From: VMDJ01 sp038146785
Lineage (GTDB): Bacteria; Pseudomonadota; Gammaproteobacteria; Chromatiales; Chromatiaceae
Reading direction: 5' to 3'
Length of the DNA stretch: 64,000 nucleotides
Assembly: GCA_038146785.1 (NCBI GenBank)
Contig: JAYQSI010000017.1
Location: 1-64,000, forward strand
The notes beneath the pieces were generated by a model. The model saw only the letters and a list, made by a program, of their open reading frames with translations, searched no databases and was not told the DNA's origin. Positions 1-8,378 of the stretch are shown here, piece by piece. Each line of letters opens with the position of its first letter. Position 1 is the stretch's first letter. The translations under genes and the position numbers were made by a program.

Positions 1-735
1 GCCATTGGTACTATCGTGATGGCGATCGTGATTGGTGGCTCTGCCGGGATGTTCGTCAACGTGCCTTCGCTGATCATCGTATTTGGCGGCACCTTGATGG
101 TGACCATGATGCGCTCATCCATGGCTGATTTTGTGGGTGCTGTGGGCGTTGCAGGCCGTAGTTTTGGTAATCCGCTGGAAAAACCAGAGGATCTGATCGA
201 TAAGTTTGTCGAGTACGCAGAATTAGTGCGTAAAGACGGCATGATCGCTCTGGAGTCAAAGGTTGGCGAAGAGAAGAATGAGTATCTCAAGCGAGGCCTT
301 GAGATGTTGGTTGATGGTAAAGACAAAGGCTTTGTTCAAGGCCAGTTAACCAAAGATACCGAGATCATGGTCATTCGCCATGAGCGGGGTGCGGATGTGT
401 GGAGTGCGATCGGTGACTTTGGTCCTGCGATGGGCATGATCGGCACCTTGGTTGGCTTGGTACAGATGCTGGCTAACATGAGTGATCCGAAATCAATCGG
501 ACCTGCGATGGCAGTTGCGCTATTAACCACACTGTATGGCGCCTTCTTGGCGAATATCATTGCGTTCCCGATACAGCAGAAGCTCAAGCAGCGTATGGTG
601 GATGAGACCTTGAATAACGAGCTAATCCTAACGGCATTGAACTTCATGCAAGATGGCGGTAACCCACGTGTATTGGCAGATAAGCTATCGATTTATCTTG
701 ACCCTACCACGCGTGCAAAGAAGGCCGGTGCATAA
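1..735 (+). CDS. pomA: Flagellar stator protein PomA/MotA (5' end cut by window)
   Basis: Ion-channel subunit of the flagellar stator, inner membrane, partner of the PomB encoded 9 bp downstream. The frame is open from base 1, so the true start and most of the first membrane helix lie outside the window. Visible are the large cytoplasmic loop with the conserved RHERGADVWSAIGDFGPAMGM stretch, which carries charged residues that meet FliG, then two C-terminal helices with the GTLVGLVQMLANM and GPAMAVALLTTLYGA signatures. The DPKSIGPAMAVALLTTLYG pattern is closer to Vibrio PomA than to enterobacterial MotA, which suggests Na+ coupling; that is an inference. No frameshift is seen. A MotC-type proton-driven paralogue is the main alternative. 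Confidence 0.93.
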   Translation, partial: AIGTIVMAIVIGGSAGMFVNVPSLIIVFGGTLMVTMMRSSMADFVGAVGVAGRSFGNPLEKPEDLIDKFVEYAELVRKDGMIALESKVGEEKNEYLKRGLEMLVDGKDKGFVQGQLTKDTEIMVIRHERGADVWSAIGDFGPAMGMIGTLVGLVQMLANMSDPKSIGPAMAVALLTTLYGAFLANIIAFPIQQKLKQRMVDETLNNELILTALNFMQDGGNPRVLADKLSIYLDPTTRAKKAGA

Positions 736-744
736 GAGCTGATT

Positions 745-1965
745 ATGGCTGAGCAAGACGACAAACTTGAAGAATCAGCAGAAACTGATGAGCAAATTCA
801 GGGCTTATCGGATGAGGCTGTTGAGGATAGCGAGAATGTCGAAAATCAAGAGCTTGTAGCAGAAGATCCACCGCCAGAAAAAGAAGTTAAATGTGAGCCA
901 TGTAAGCCTGGAGCGCCATTGTGGATGGCGACTTTTGCGGATATGGCGACATTATTGATGGCGTTTTTCGTGTTGATTCTGTCATTCACCGAGGCCAAGA
1001 AACTACGTTATACCCAGGCGGCAGGTGCCTTGGCTTCTGCTTTTGGTGTGCAAAAGGATGTGCAAACGTTTGAGCGTCCTGATGGAACGATGATCATCAA
1101 TAATGATTTTAGTCAATCGATGTCGAATCCAACGGCGGTCGTTTCCGTAGAACAAAGTAAGGTTGATGAGAACGATCCTGAAAAAGATCTTGATGTAAAT
1201 CGTAAAGAGAAATCGCAATCTCAAGTTAATGAAACAAAAGAGCAATTAGAGGAACTACTTGCTGAATTTGTTTCTCGTGGACAAATTGAGATACGAGAAG
1301 ATAAGAATCGTGTCGTCGTTGAGGCAAAAGGGTTTGGTTCAGCAGCAGCAAATGAGCAATCAGCTACGCCAAGTACTGGTGGTGTGATTCCACAAGAAAA
1401 AGTTGAATTGCTACGTCGAATCGCCAAGTTCCAAAAGACGGCTCAAGCGCCTATTCAAGTCATGGATTATGAGTCATCACAGAATTGGGCAGATTCAGAG
1501 AAAGACTTACCTGTAAATGCCGTAGCACATCGTGTTCAACAGCTAAATAACGAGCTGGAACGTGAGCTTGCAATGGGGCTTGCTGAGATTGAAACAAGAG
1601 ATGGCAAGGTTATTGTTCGTTTATCAAATCAAGGAACCTTTCCTGATGGTGGATCTGATTTGAGTAAACACCGCGGTAGAGCAATGTTACGCAAGGTGAG
1701 CAAGGTGATTCGTCAAAACGAAGGTCCTGTCACGATTGAGGGTTATACCGGTAATGAAGTTCAAGAGCCTGGTGGTGAGTATCCTTCCAACTGGGATTTG
1801 TCGATCGCTCGAGCATCAGCAGTCGCAAATGCGCTAACCGATCAATTTGCCATCCCTCAGAATCAGTTAGTGATTAAGGGTTATGCGGATACCAAGCCAG
1901 TTGCAGAAGGTGAGGATGATGATCGAAATCGTCGGATTGAGATCGTTATGGATGTAAAAGGATAA
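745..1965 (+). CDS. pomB: Flagellar stator protein PomB/MotB with long N-terminus
   Basis: Peptidoglycan-anchored stator subunit, 406 aa against about 310 in Vibrio PomB. Residues 1-49 form an acidic cytoplasmic extension. Cys50 and Cys53 sit just before the single membrane helix (about 59-82), which carries the ion-binding aspartate, Asp66, in the motif TFADMATLLMAFFVLILSF. A charged, low-complexity plug and linker follow (about 83-280). The C-terminal third is an OmpA/MotB peptidoglycan-binding domain with SNWDLSIARASAVANAL and a closing NRRIEI. It lies 9 bp after pomA and ends at a bidirectional hairpin shared with flgM. The WMATFADMATLL context resembles PomB more than MotB. Confidence 0.93.
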   Translation: MAEQDDKLEESAETDEQIQGLSDEAVEDSENVENQELVAEDPPPEKEVKCEPCKPGAPLWMATFADMATLLMAFFVLILSFTEAKKLRYTQAAGALASAFGVQKDVQTFERPDGTMIINNDFSQSMSNPTAVVSVEQSKVDENDPEKDLDVNRKEKSQSQVNETKEQLEELLAEFVSRGQIEIREDKNRVVVEAKGFGSAAANEQSATPSTGGVIPQEKVELLRRIAKFQKTAQAPIQVMDYESSQNWADSEKDLPVNAVAHRVQQLNNELERELAMGLAEIETRDGKVIVRLSNQGTFPDGGSDLSKHRGRAMLRKVSKVIRQNEGPVTIEGYTGNEVQEPGGEYPSNWDLSIARASAVANALTDQFAIPQNQLVIKGYADTKPVAEGEDDDRNRRIEIVMDVKG

Positions 1966-1985
1966 AGTGCATAGCAAGTGGTATA

Positions 1986-2011
1986 AAAAAACCGGCTGAA
2001 TGCCGGTTTTT
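1986..2011. terminator. Bidirectional Rho-independent terminator between pomB and flgM
   Basis: Inverted repeat AAAAACCGGC / GCCGGTTTTT with a 6-nt loop. It has an A run on one side and a T run on the other, so it can end transcripts from both pomB (+) and flgM (-), which converge here. Confidence 0.85.
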
Positions 2012-2021
2012 CATTATGAGC

Positions 2022-2402
2022 TTAGCGATGAATACCGGGTGGTGGATCGATCAGAGCATTGAGTTCAAGCATCTTCTTTGCAATCGATTCACTATCTAAA
2101 GGGTAGTCCCCTTCGGCAAGCTGTCGCTTTATACGCTCCACTTTCTTCAAATCAACGCCAGAGACCTCTTTTGTTGATTGAACAACTGATTGCACATGCT
2201 TTGCAGCATCTGACACTTTTGCGGTATCACTGCCTTTGCTTGTAACTTCTTGATTTTGTTTTGAATCTTGTGCTTTCTCGGCACTTTTAAGAGCAACGAT
2301 GTTGTCATTATTCACGCGCACGCCGTTAGCAGACGCAGGGGCTTTGCCGTTCTGAGTCGTGCGAACCGGTTTATTAGGAAATAAGTGAATATCGTTTGCC
2401 AT
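2022..2402 (-). CDS. flgM: Anti-sigma-28 factor FlgM
   Basis: Binds and holds FliA (sigma-28) until the hook-basal body is complete, then is exported. The protein has 126 aa, longer than the usual 90-105. The first 90 residues are polar and disordered. The C-terminal part (about 93-120) carries the FlgM signature VDLKKVERIKRQLAEGDYPL followed by DSESIAKKMLELN. It is transcribed divergently from flgB. A good FliA promoter lies 30-57 bp upstream of its start, which fits the known feedback loop in which flgM is itself FliA-dependent. FlgN, often the neighbour of flgM, is not present in this window. Confidence 0.85.
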   Translation of the reverse strand: MANDIHLFPNKPVRTTQNGKAPASANGVRVNNDNIVALKSAEKAQDSKQNQEVTSKGSDTAKVSDAAKHVQSVVQSTKEVSGVDLKKVERIKRQLAEGDYPLDSESIAKKMLELNALIDPPPGIHR

Positions 2403-2432
2403 CTTTAATCTAAAAAATACATTTCAATTCTT

Positions 2433-2459
2433 TTATCGGCAGCTTTCTAGAAAACTGTA
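2433..2459 (-). promoter_or_regulatory. FliA (sigma-28) promoter of flgM
   Basis: Read on the minus strand: TACAGTTT, 11 nt, GCCGATAA. The family consensus is TAAAGTTT-N11-GCCGATAA; only one of sixteen positions in the two boxes differs. It lies just upstream of the flgM start. Confidence 0.88.
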
Positions 2460-2476
2460 ATGCGATCTGAAAAAAA

Positions 2477-2492
2477 GCGGCAAACCCTTGCC
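2477..2492. promoter_or_regulatory. GCGGCAA palindrome upstream of flgB promoter (candidate FlrC enhancer)
   Basis: The site GCGGCAAACCCTTGCC contains the inverted repeat GGCAA-N4-TTGCC. It lies about 90-100 bp upstream of the flgB -24/-12 promoter, a usual enhancer position. The same half-site recurs next to four other sigma-54 promoters in the window. Confidence 0.5.
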
Positions 2493-2578
2493 AATCGCCA
2501 CATTTTAATCGGCTTAAAGCGGGTGTTTCATGGAAAAATTTCTAGTTAAGTATATGTTTTTAATAAATTTATTAATTT

Positions 2579-2594
2579 TGGCACGTCGATTGCT
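2579..2594 (+). promoter_or_regulatory. Sigma-54 promoter of flgB operon
   Basis: TGGCACG-TCGA-TTGCT is an exact match to the -24/-12 consensus TGGCACG-N4-TTGCW. It lies 42 bp upstream of the flgB start. Confidence 0.93.
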
Positions 2595-2635
2595 TTAAGC
2601 GAAGCACAGGGTAAAAAAATAAAGGAGAGGCAGTG

Positions 2636-3019
2636 ATGCCACTACTTCAGAATCCATTCGGTATTCACGAAAGAGCACTAACACTGCGAGATATGCGTTC
2701 AACCATTCTTGCAGCCAATATGGCCAATGCGGATACCCCAAATTATAAGGCGCGCGATATTGATTTTCGCTCGCTCATGCAAGGTACGGCGAACGCACAA
2801 ATGATGCAGTCAACAGACAGACAACACATGCAAACCACCTTTGGTGCTGCGGGTGGCAATCTGATGTATCGGGTGCCAACGAGTCCATCATTGGATGGCA
2901 ACACCGTTGAGGCCGACACTGAGCAAAATCATTACGCGGATAACGCGATGCGTATTCAAGCAACTTTAACGTTTTATAGCCGTATTAAAGGCATCAAAAC
3001 CGCATTGAGGGGTGAATAA
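2636..3019 (+). CDS. flgB: Flagellar basal-body rod protein FlgB
   Basis: Proximal rod subunit in the periplasm, exported by the flagellar type III apparatus. 127 aa, normal for the family. The N-terminal axial-protein signature is ILAANMANADTPNYKARDIDF, and the C-terminal helix (ADNAMRIQATLTFYSRIKGIKTAL) forms the coiled-coil pair. The ATG at 2636 is chosen over the GTG one codon upstream because GGAGAGG lies 7 nt before it. It is the first gene of the sigma-54 driven flgBCDE unit, 2 bp before flgC. No break in the frame. Confidence 0.93.
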   Translation: MPLLQNPFGIHERALTLRDMRSTILAANMANADTPNYKARDIDFRSLMQGTANAQMMQSTDRQHMQTTFGAAGGNLMYRVPTSPSLDGNTVEADTEQNHYADNAMRIQATLTFYSRIKGIKTALRGE

Positions 3020-3021
3020 CG

Positions 3022-3434
3022 ATGTCATTCTTTGATGTACTAGGAATTGCCGGTTCTGCAATGAATGCACAAATGGTGCGTATGAACACCATTTCATCAA
3101 ATCTAGCGAATACCGGTGTTGCCGCTTCAAGTGCCGAGGAGGCATACAAAGCTAAACGTCCTATTTTTAGAACAGTTTATGACCATGCGAGCGAAACCTA
3201 TCGTGCTGGCGTCACTGTCGACAGTATTGGAACCAGTGGCAAGCCAAATGATCAGACGTTTTGAGCCAGATAATCCTGATGGCTGATGATCAAGGTTATA
3301 TCTATGTCTCGAATGTGAATTCAATTGAGGAGATGGTGGATATGACCATCGCATCTCGTGCTTATCAATCAAATGTAGAAGCGATCAATACGGCTAAAAA
3401 GCTAGTGTTGAATACGCTCAAGCTTGGTCAGTAA
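3022..3434 (+). CDS. flgC: Flagellar basal-body rod protein FlgC (frameshifted)
   Basis: Proximal rod subunit. The first 80 codons read SFFDVLGIAGSAMNAQMVRMN and continue to about 3260. The reading frame then changes near 3260 and again near 3282. The last frame gives MADDQGYIYVSNVNSIEEM and ends VEAINTAKKLVLNTLKLGQ, the normal FlgC C-terminus, with a stop at 3432-3434. Taken together, about 137 residues of ordinary FlgC are encoded, and the middle DPxNPxADxxGYV motif straddles the breaks. Two small indels in a gene needed for rod assembly look like sequence error; a true pseudogene is the alternative. Confidence 0.85.
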
Positions 3435-3449
3435 TAAGGAAGTATCAGC

Positions 3450-4130
3450 ATGGCAATTGATTCAATGAATTCACTTCGCACCGTCGATGATTACATGGCA
3501 AGCCAAGCTCAAGCCGAGGCTGAGCGCACGTCGGTATTGGGTCAAAGTGATTTCCTTAAGTTAATGACGACTCAGTTAATGAACCAAGACCCATTGCAAC
3601 CGATGGAAAACGGTGAGTTCCTGGCACAAATGGCGCAATTCTCAACGGTCAGTGGCATCACAGAAATGAATACCTCTGTTCAAAATCTGTCTGAAAGTTA
3701 TCGTTCGCAACAACTCATGCAAGCCAGTGGGCTGATTAATAAAAGCGCGTTGGTTGAAGGCAGCTTTGCGCAACTTGATGCAGATAAAGGTTTAAGTGGT
3801 GCTTTCGTGTTGGATAAAGCAACCGATGGCACGAAGATCGTGATCAAAAACCTTAACGGTGAAATCGTTCACACCGAGCAGCTTGGCATTAAGTTTCCAG
3901 GCATTCATGAATTTAAATGGGATGGCATAACCGATGGCGGTTACCCAGCAGAGCCTGGTCAATATTTCGTAGAACCAGTGGCCCTAGATAACGGCGAGCC
4001 ATACACCCCAACCACATTGGTTTACGCCAATGTCAATGCAATTTCTTCTGGCCCGGCAGGTGAGTTATTACTCGAAGTCGCTGGTGTTGGAAACCTACCG
4101 TTCAATGATGTGTACCGCGTTGGCCAATAA
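3450..4130 (+). CDS. flgD: Flagellar hook assembly protein FlgD
   Basis: Scaffold cap that lets hook subunits polymerise. 226 aa, family length. The FlgD signature is at residues 29-60 (QSDFLKLMTTQLMNQDPLQP followed by MENGEFLAQMAQFSTVSGI). The C-terminal part holds the FlgD Ig-like/tudor region with GIHEFKWDGITDGG and a final VGQ. It starts 15 bp after flgC with a good AAGGAAG ribosome site and lies 39 bp before flgE. The frame is intact. Confidence 0.92.
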   Translation: MAIDSMNSLRTVDDYMASQAQAEAERTSVLGQSDFLKLMTTQLMNQDPLQPMENGEFLAQMAQFSTVSGITEMNTSVQNLSESYRSQQLMQASGLINKSALVEGSFAQLDADKGLSGAFVLDKATDGTKIVIKNLNGEIVHTEQLGIKFPGIHEFKWDGITDGGYPAEPGQYFVEPVALDNGEPYTPTTLVYANVNAISSGPAGELLLEVAGVGNLPFNDVYRVGQ

Positions 4131-4169
4131 GCAGCGTACTAAAAAGAATTAACCCAAGGAGACAAACAA

Positions 4170-6563
4170 ATGTCATTCTATACATCGCTCACCGGACTAA
4201 ACTCCGCAACATCACAGTTAGCTGTTACCTCTAACAATATTGCGAACTCGGGTACCACGGCATTTAAGCGATCGCGTGCTGACTTTGGTGACATCTTCTC
4301 GACCTCACCACTACAAAAATCTTCAGCACAGATTGGTCAGGGCGTACTCCTCAAAGGTGTAAACCAAGAATTTAGCCAGGGTAACATTTCAACCTCAGGT
4401 AACTCGCTCGACTTAGCGATTACCGGTGACGGTTTCTTCCCATTGAAAACCGCTGATGGCTTGCAAGATATCTACACCCGTAACGGCGCGTTCATGTTGA
4501 ATGAGCAAAACAACGTGGTGAACTCCACCGGTCAGCGTTTGATGGCAGCATCGGTTGACTCATCCGGTACTGCGGACTTGAGTAACCTTAGTGCGTTGAC
4601 TATTCCTTCCCAGACTACAGGCGAGGCGAGTAAAACCACGTTGGTAAATTTAGGTCTTAACTTGCCTGCGGATGCGAATGTCATTACTGAGGCCTTTGAT
4701 AGAACAGACCCAACGACCTACAACGAAAGTACCGCACTAACCGTTTATGACGATTCGGGTGAAGGCTACCTTGCCACCATTTACTACGTAAAAACTCAAG
4801 CAGGTAGTATCAGTAAGCCTGAAAGTAAATGGCAAACCTATTTCTTTATCGGCGATCAAGCTTTTGATCCACGCTTACAGCAAGTGACTAATGAAAATGG
4901 CCAGTATCTTGAAATGAATGGCCATGGCGATATGCGCTATGTATCGGCAAAGGCATCACAAAAGGTGGGCATGTTCCGTTACGACGAAAACATCACAAAG
5001 GCCCCTTCTGAACGTGCATCGTTCTCAACCACAGTGCCCGCAACAGCTGCTGGTATTGGTTGGGATGCCACGGATAAAGAGATAGACATACCTGATGGCT
5101 CGACTATTTCGTTTACTCTTGAGATTGATGGCGCAAGTCAAGCTGTAGCGTTGAGCGCGGCTGATCTGGGAGCAGATGGTCAAGCTACTACTTTGACAGG
5201 TGCTGAGTTAGCGACCAAGCTAACGGTAGCCATTAATAATGCTTTTGCAGGCAATGCCTCGCCTAAATACGGCGCCAAAGTTACTTTTGAAGATGGAAAA
5301 TTCAGCTTTGCCACAGGATCAACAGGCGATGATTCCAGTATTGCTGTAACAGCTGTAGGTGGTGATGCGGCTGCACTAACGGGCATTTCAACGAATAATG
5401 CTGTGGCCGCCGTCGGTGCTACAGATAATGCGATTCGTGGCAAAGCATCAACAGCAGCCGAATTGTCATCAGATGCCGTCATCTTGAAATCTAACGGTAC
5501 GATGCAAGTGACCAACACACTCGAGATGGAGGTTGTTGTAAACGGTATTAAGGCTAAATTTGCAGTTCCAGGTTCTCAATCTACGCAGGATCCAAAGGAC
5601 TTAGCTCAAGTAATTCAAGATGGCATTAATTATGACGGTGTTGCATACACCGATGGTACGGTTTATTCCATTTCAGATTCTGGCCAACAGCTTAAAGGTG
5701 TAACGGTAAGTTTTGATGACACGACCAATAAATTTACGGTTACGAGCCCCACAACGGGAGCTTCATCGGTAATCGATATTACTAAAGTGCTCGATACAGT
5801 CACCGGTGAAGAGGTGCCTGAGCTATTTGGCTTTGCAAACAATACTCGAGCCGTGGGCGAGACTGTGTCGTGGGTAAATTTGACACAACATACCGATAAC
5901 GGAACTTCAACTTTTGTAGAGTTGGGTGATGATGGTTACTACTCAGAAGTGACCGATCCAGCTGGCGTTGATACCACAGTTAATGCAGAAACTTGGAAGC
6001 CTGTATTCCTAGACCCAGGTGAATTGACCTTCTCGTTGAATGGTGAAAGTTTATCGCCATTTAAATCTATTCCATTCACGGCAAAATTGGTTGCAGGTTC
6101 CGATGCAAATGTTCCGATTAGTTACATGGGTATCGACTTAACACGGTCTAGCCAATACGGTGGTTCATTCTCGGTCATGAGTCAGTCACAAGACGGTATG
6201 CCAGAGGGTGACTTGATGGGCTTGGACATTGGCGGTGATGGTTTGGTAAACGCATCATTCTCTAATGGTACGCAGATCTCGCTCGGCAAGATTATTCTCG
6301 CTAACTTTGCAAGTGCTTCTGGCTTGCGTCAGATGGGTGACTCAAGTTTCTTGGCGTCAGCATCGTCTGGTACGGCAAAGATCGGTGAAGCAGGTTCATC
6401 AGGTTTCGGTTCAATCCGAGCGGGTGCAATCGAACGTTCCAATGTGGACTTGACACAAGAACTGGTGGATTTGATCACCGCACAACGTAACTTCCAGGCG
6501 AATGCGAAGGCAATCGAGACCTCCAATACCCTGACCCAGGCCATTATTCAGATCCGCGGATAA
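4170..6563 (+). CDS. flgE: Flagellar hook protein FlgE, unusually long (797 aa)
   Basis: Hook subunit. The N-terminal axial motif (SFYTSLTGLNSATSQLAVTS with NNIANSGTTAFKRSRADFG) and the C-terminal helix (NVDLTQELVDLITAQRNFQ with ANAKAIETSNTLTQAII) are canonical. The length is about twice that of enterobacterial FlgE (about 400 aa). The extra material lies in the middle (about residues 270-620), in beta-rich, Ala/Thr/Asp-rich segments resembling flagellin hook-IN repeats (for example LTGAELATKLTVAINNAF followed by VTFEDGKFSF). Such inserts are expected to form outer D2/D3-type surface domains. The start has AAGGAGA 8 nt upstream. A strong terminator follows, closing the flgBCDE unit. Confidence 0.93.
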   Translation: MSFYTSLTGLNSATSQLAVTSNNIANSGTTAFKRSRADFGDIFSTSPLQKSSAQIGQGVLLKGVNQEFSQGNISTSGNSLDLAITGDGFFPLKTADGLQDIYTRNGAFMLNEQNNVVNSTGQRLMAASVDSSGTADLSNLSALTIPSQTTGEASKTTLVNLGLNLPADANVITEAFDRTDPTTYNESTALTVYDDSGEGYLATIYYVKTQAGSISKPESKWQTYFFIGDQAFDPRLQQVTNENGQYLEMNGHGDMRYVSAKASQKVGMFRYDENITKAPSERASFSTTVPATAAGIGWDATDKEIDIPDGSTISFTLEIDGASQAVALSAADLGADGQATTLTGAELATKLTVAINNAFAGNASPKYGAKVTFEDGKFSFATGSTGDDSSIAVTAVGGDAAALTGISTNNAVAAVGATDNAIRGKASTAAELSSDAVILKSNGTMQVTNTLEMEVVVNGIKAKFAVPGSQSTQDPKDLAQVIQDGINYDGVAYTDGTVYSISDSGQQLKGVTVSFDDTTNKFTVTSPTTGASSVIDITKVLDTVTGEEVPELFGFANNTRAVGETVSWVNLTQHTDNGTSTFVELGDDGYYSEVTDPAGVDTTVNAETWKPVFLDPGELTFSLNGESLSPFKSIPFTAKLVAGSDANVPISYMGIDLTRSSQYGGSFSVMSQSQDGMPEGDLMGLDIGGDGLVNASFSNGTQISLGKIILANFASASGLRQMGDSSFLASASSGTAKIGEAGSSGFGSIRAGAIERSNVDLTQELVDLITAQRNFQANAKAIETSNTLTQAIIQIRG

Positions 6564-6593
6564 TTCCATCTAACGATTTGAGGCTTGGTTTTT

Positions 6594-6629
6594 GCCCCCT
6601 CTTCGGGAGACCGTTGAGGGGGCCTTTTT
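6594..6629 (+). terminator. Terminator after flgE
   Basis: GCCCCCTC / GAGGGGGC stem with a 14-nt loop followed by CTTTTTA, 31 bp after the flgE stop. Confidence 0.9.
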
Positions 6630-6656
6630 ATGCGCCAAAGAAAAGTTTATTAAAGT

Positions 6657-6672
6657 TGGCACGCTCTCTGCA
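6657..6672 (+). promoter_or_regulatory. Sigma-54 promoter of flgF
   Basis: TGGCACG-CTCT-CTGCA has the -24 GG and -12 GC at the correct spacing. It lies between the flgE terminator and flgF. Confidence 0.88.
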
Positions 6673-6716
6673 TTAACTCTTATAACAGGGTAAACCGCCT
6701 CGGAATTGTCCACAGG

Positions 6717-6734
6717 GCGGCAAAAATTTTCCGC
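6717..6734. promoter_or_regulatory. GCGGCAA palindrome downstream of flgF promoter (candidate FlrC enhancer)
   Basis: GCGGCAAAAATTTTCCGC has arms GCGGnAA / TTnCCGC. It lies about 35-52 bp downstream of the expected transcription start, inside the leader. Downstream enhancers are known for FlrC at Vibrio sigma-54 flagellar promoters. Confidence 0.5.
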
Positions 6735-6753
6735 TATAGAACGGAGAGCAAAT

Positions 6754-7506
6754 ATGGACAAGATGATATTTACCGTACTTAACGGTATGAAAGTGGTTGA
6801 ACAACGCCAAGCGAATACGTTCAACGAGCTTGCAAACGTTAATACCGTCGGTTTTAAGAAAAGTTTTAATTCTGCAGTTATGTCTGGTGACTTGATAGGA
6901 GAGGATTCTTTAAGAACAAGAGCCTATCCCAGCCTCCAGACCATTAACAAGGTGGACCTTAAACCAGGTCCTTTTCAGCGTACGGGTAATCCCTTTGATC
7001 TCTATATCAATGAAAGAGGACTTTTAGCTGTACAAGATGCTGATGGTAATGAGGTTTACACAAGACGTGGCGATATCAAGGTTACTGACAATGGTGTTTT
7101 AACCACTGGTACGGGTCATTTGGTGTTAGGGGATGATGGTCCTATTACTTTGCCACCTACCAATCGCGTACAGGTTTCACCTGATGGAACGATTAGCATC
7201 TTAGAGCCAGGTGCTGTTAACAATGAAATGACCCCAGTTGCTAGGTTGAAGCTCGTTAACCCTGGGGATAACTTAATTCAGATTCGCTCGGATGGTCTTT
7301 ATGAAGCTCAATCGAAAGAGCTATTACCAGCTGATGCATTAATAAAGGTCACAGCTGGTGGTTTAGAGGGCAGTGCAGTCAAACCCATTGAAGCAATGGT
7401 GAATATGATCCGTGACTCACGTGCTTATGAAATGCAGGTTCGCGTTATTAAAAACGCAAAAGAAGTTTCTACGGCGAGTGCATCAATGATGCGCTTGGAT
7501 GGCTAA
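6754..7506 (+). CDS. flgF: Flagellar basal-body rod protein FlgF
   Basis: Proximal rod subunit, 250 aa. The N-terminal part has the axial motif QANTFNELANVNTVGFKKSF; the middle has NPFDLYINERGLLAV, and the C-terminal part AMVNMIRDSRAYEMQVRVI. The ATG at 6754 is chosen because GGAGAG lies 9 nt upstream and the protein then starts like the family (MDKMIFTVLNGMK). An in-frame start 16 codons earlier would overlap the palindromic leader site. It has its own sigma-54 promoter and is separated from flgE by a terminator. The frame is intact. Confidence 0.9.
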   Translation: MDKMIFTVLNGMKVVEQRQANTFNELANVNTVGFKKSFNSAVMSGDLIGEDSLRTRAYPSLQTINKVDLKPGPFQRTGNPFDLYINERGLLAVQDADGNEVYTRRGDIKVTDNGVLTTGTGHLVLGDDGPITLPPTNRVQVSPDGTISILEPGAVNNEMTPVARLKLVNPGDNLIQIRSDGLYEAQSKELLPADALIKVTAGGLEGSAVKPIEAMVNMIRDSRAYEMQVRVIKNAKEVSTASASMMRLDG

Positions 7507-7507
7507 T

Positions 7508-7523
7508 TGGCACGGAAGTTGCT
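7508..7523 (+). promoter_or_regulatory. Sigma-54 promoter of flgG
   Basis: TGGCACG-GAAG-TTGCT is a perfect -24/-12 match that begins one base after the flgF stop codon. flgG therefore has its own promoter. Confidence 0.92.
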
Positions 7524-7550
7524 CTTCATTAATTAAACAAACATTGAAAA

Positions 7551-7566
7551 GCGGCAAAAATTGCCG
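7551..7566. promoter_or_regulatory. GCGGCAA palindrome downstream of flgG promoter (candidate FlrC enhancer)
   Basis: GCGGCAAAAATTGCCG contains GGCAA-N3-TTGCC. It lies about 17-32 bp after the expected transcription start and before the flgG start codon, the same layout as at flgF. Confidence 0.5.
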
Positions 7567-7591
7567 AAAAATGAAAGTAAAGGGTATCACT

Positions 7592-8378
7592 ATGGACGCA
7601 ACACTTTGGATTGCTAAAACCGGTCTCGATGCACAGCAAACACGTATGGCGGTTATTTCGAATAACTTAGCTAACGTAAATACGATGGGCTTTAAGCGCG
7701 ATCGCGCTGTGTTTGAAGACTTGCTTTATCAAAATGTACGACAAGCTGGTGCAGTAACTGCAGCCAATGCGGAAGCACCAACAGGTCTCATGTTGGGTAC
7801 GGGTACTCGAATCGTTTCAACTGAAAAGCTTCACACTCAAGGAAACATGGTATCAACAGAGAATGCGCTAGATATTGCTATTGATGGACCGGGCTATTTT
7901 CAGGTTCTTCGTCCTGATAACACCATTGGTTATAGCCGTGATGGTTCTTTAAGTTAAGTAAAGATGGCTCAATTGGTTACTGCAAATGGTTATCGCTTGC
8001 AGCCAGAAATCACAATTCCTACTGATGCGCAAACCATCACCATTGGTGCTGACGGTACGGTGAGTGTGCAGCGTTTGGAACAGTCTGTTCCAAGCACGGC
8101 ATTGGTAATATTCAAGTAGCTATGTTTGTTAATCCAGCTGGCCTTCAGGCAGCAGGCGAGAATATGTATCTTGAAAATGGTGCTAGTGGCGCGCCTCAGC
8201 TGTTGACACCAACTCAGGCAGGTGCAGGCAAGTTAGTTCAAGGTGCCTTGAAGCATCAAACGTGAACGTTGTTGAAGAAATGGTCAACATGATCGAAACA
8301 CAACGTGCCTACGAAGTGAATTCAAAAGCAATTTCAGCAGCAGACCAGATGTTGAAGTTTGTGAACCAGAATCTCTAA
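7592..8378 (+). CDS. flgG: Flagellar distal rod protein FlgG (frameshifted)
   Basis: Distal rod subunit. The start MDATLWIAKTGLDAQQTRMA and the NNLANVNTMGFKRDRAVFE motif are normal, and DIAIDGPGYFQVLRPDN follows. About four small frame changes lie near 7950, 7972, 8103 and 8257. Following the protein across them gives QLVTANGYRLQPEITIPTD, the NIQVAMFVNPAGLQAAGEN region and finally NVVEEMVNMIETQRAYEVN to NQNL, all in family order and to normal length (about 261 aa). At 8103 a single missing G restores ALGNIQVAMFVN. The stop (TAATG) overlaps the flgH start. Confidence 0.85.
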
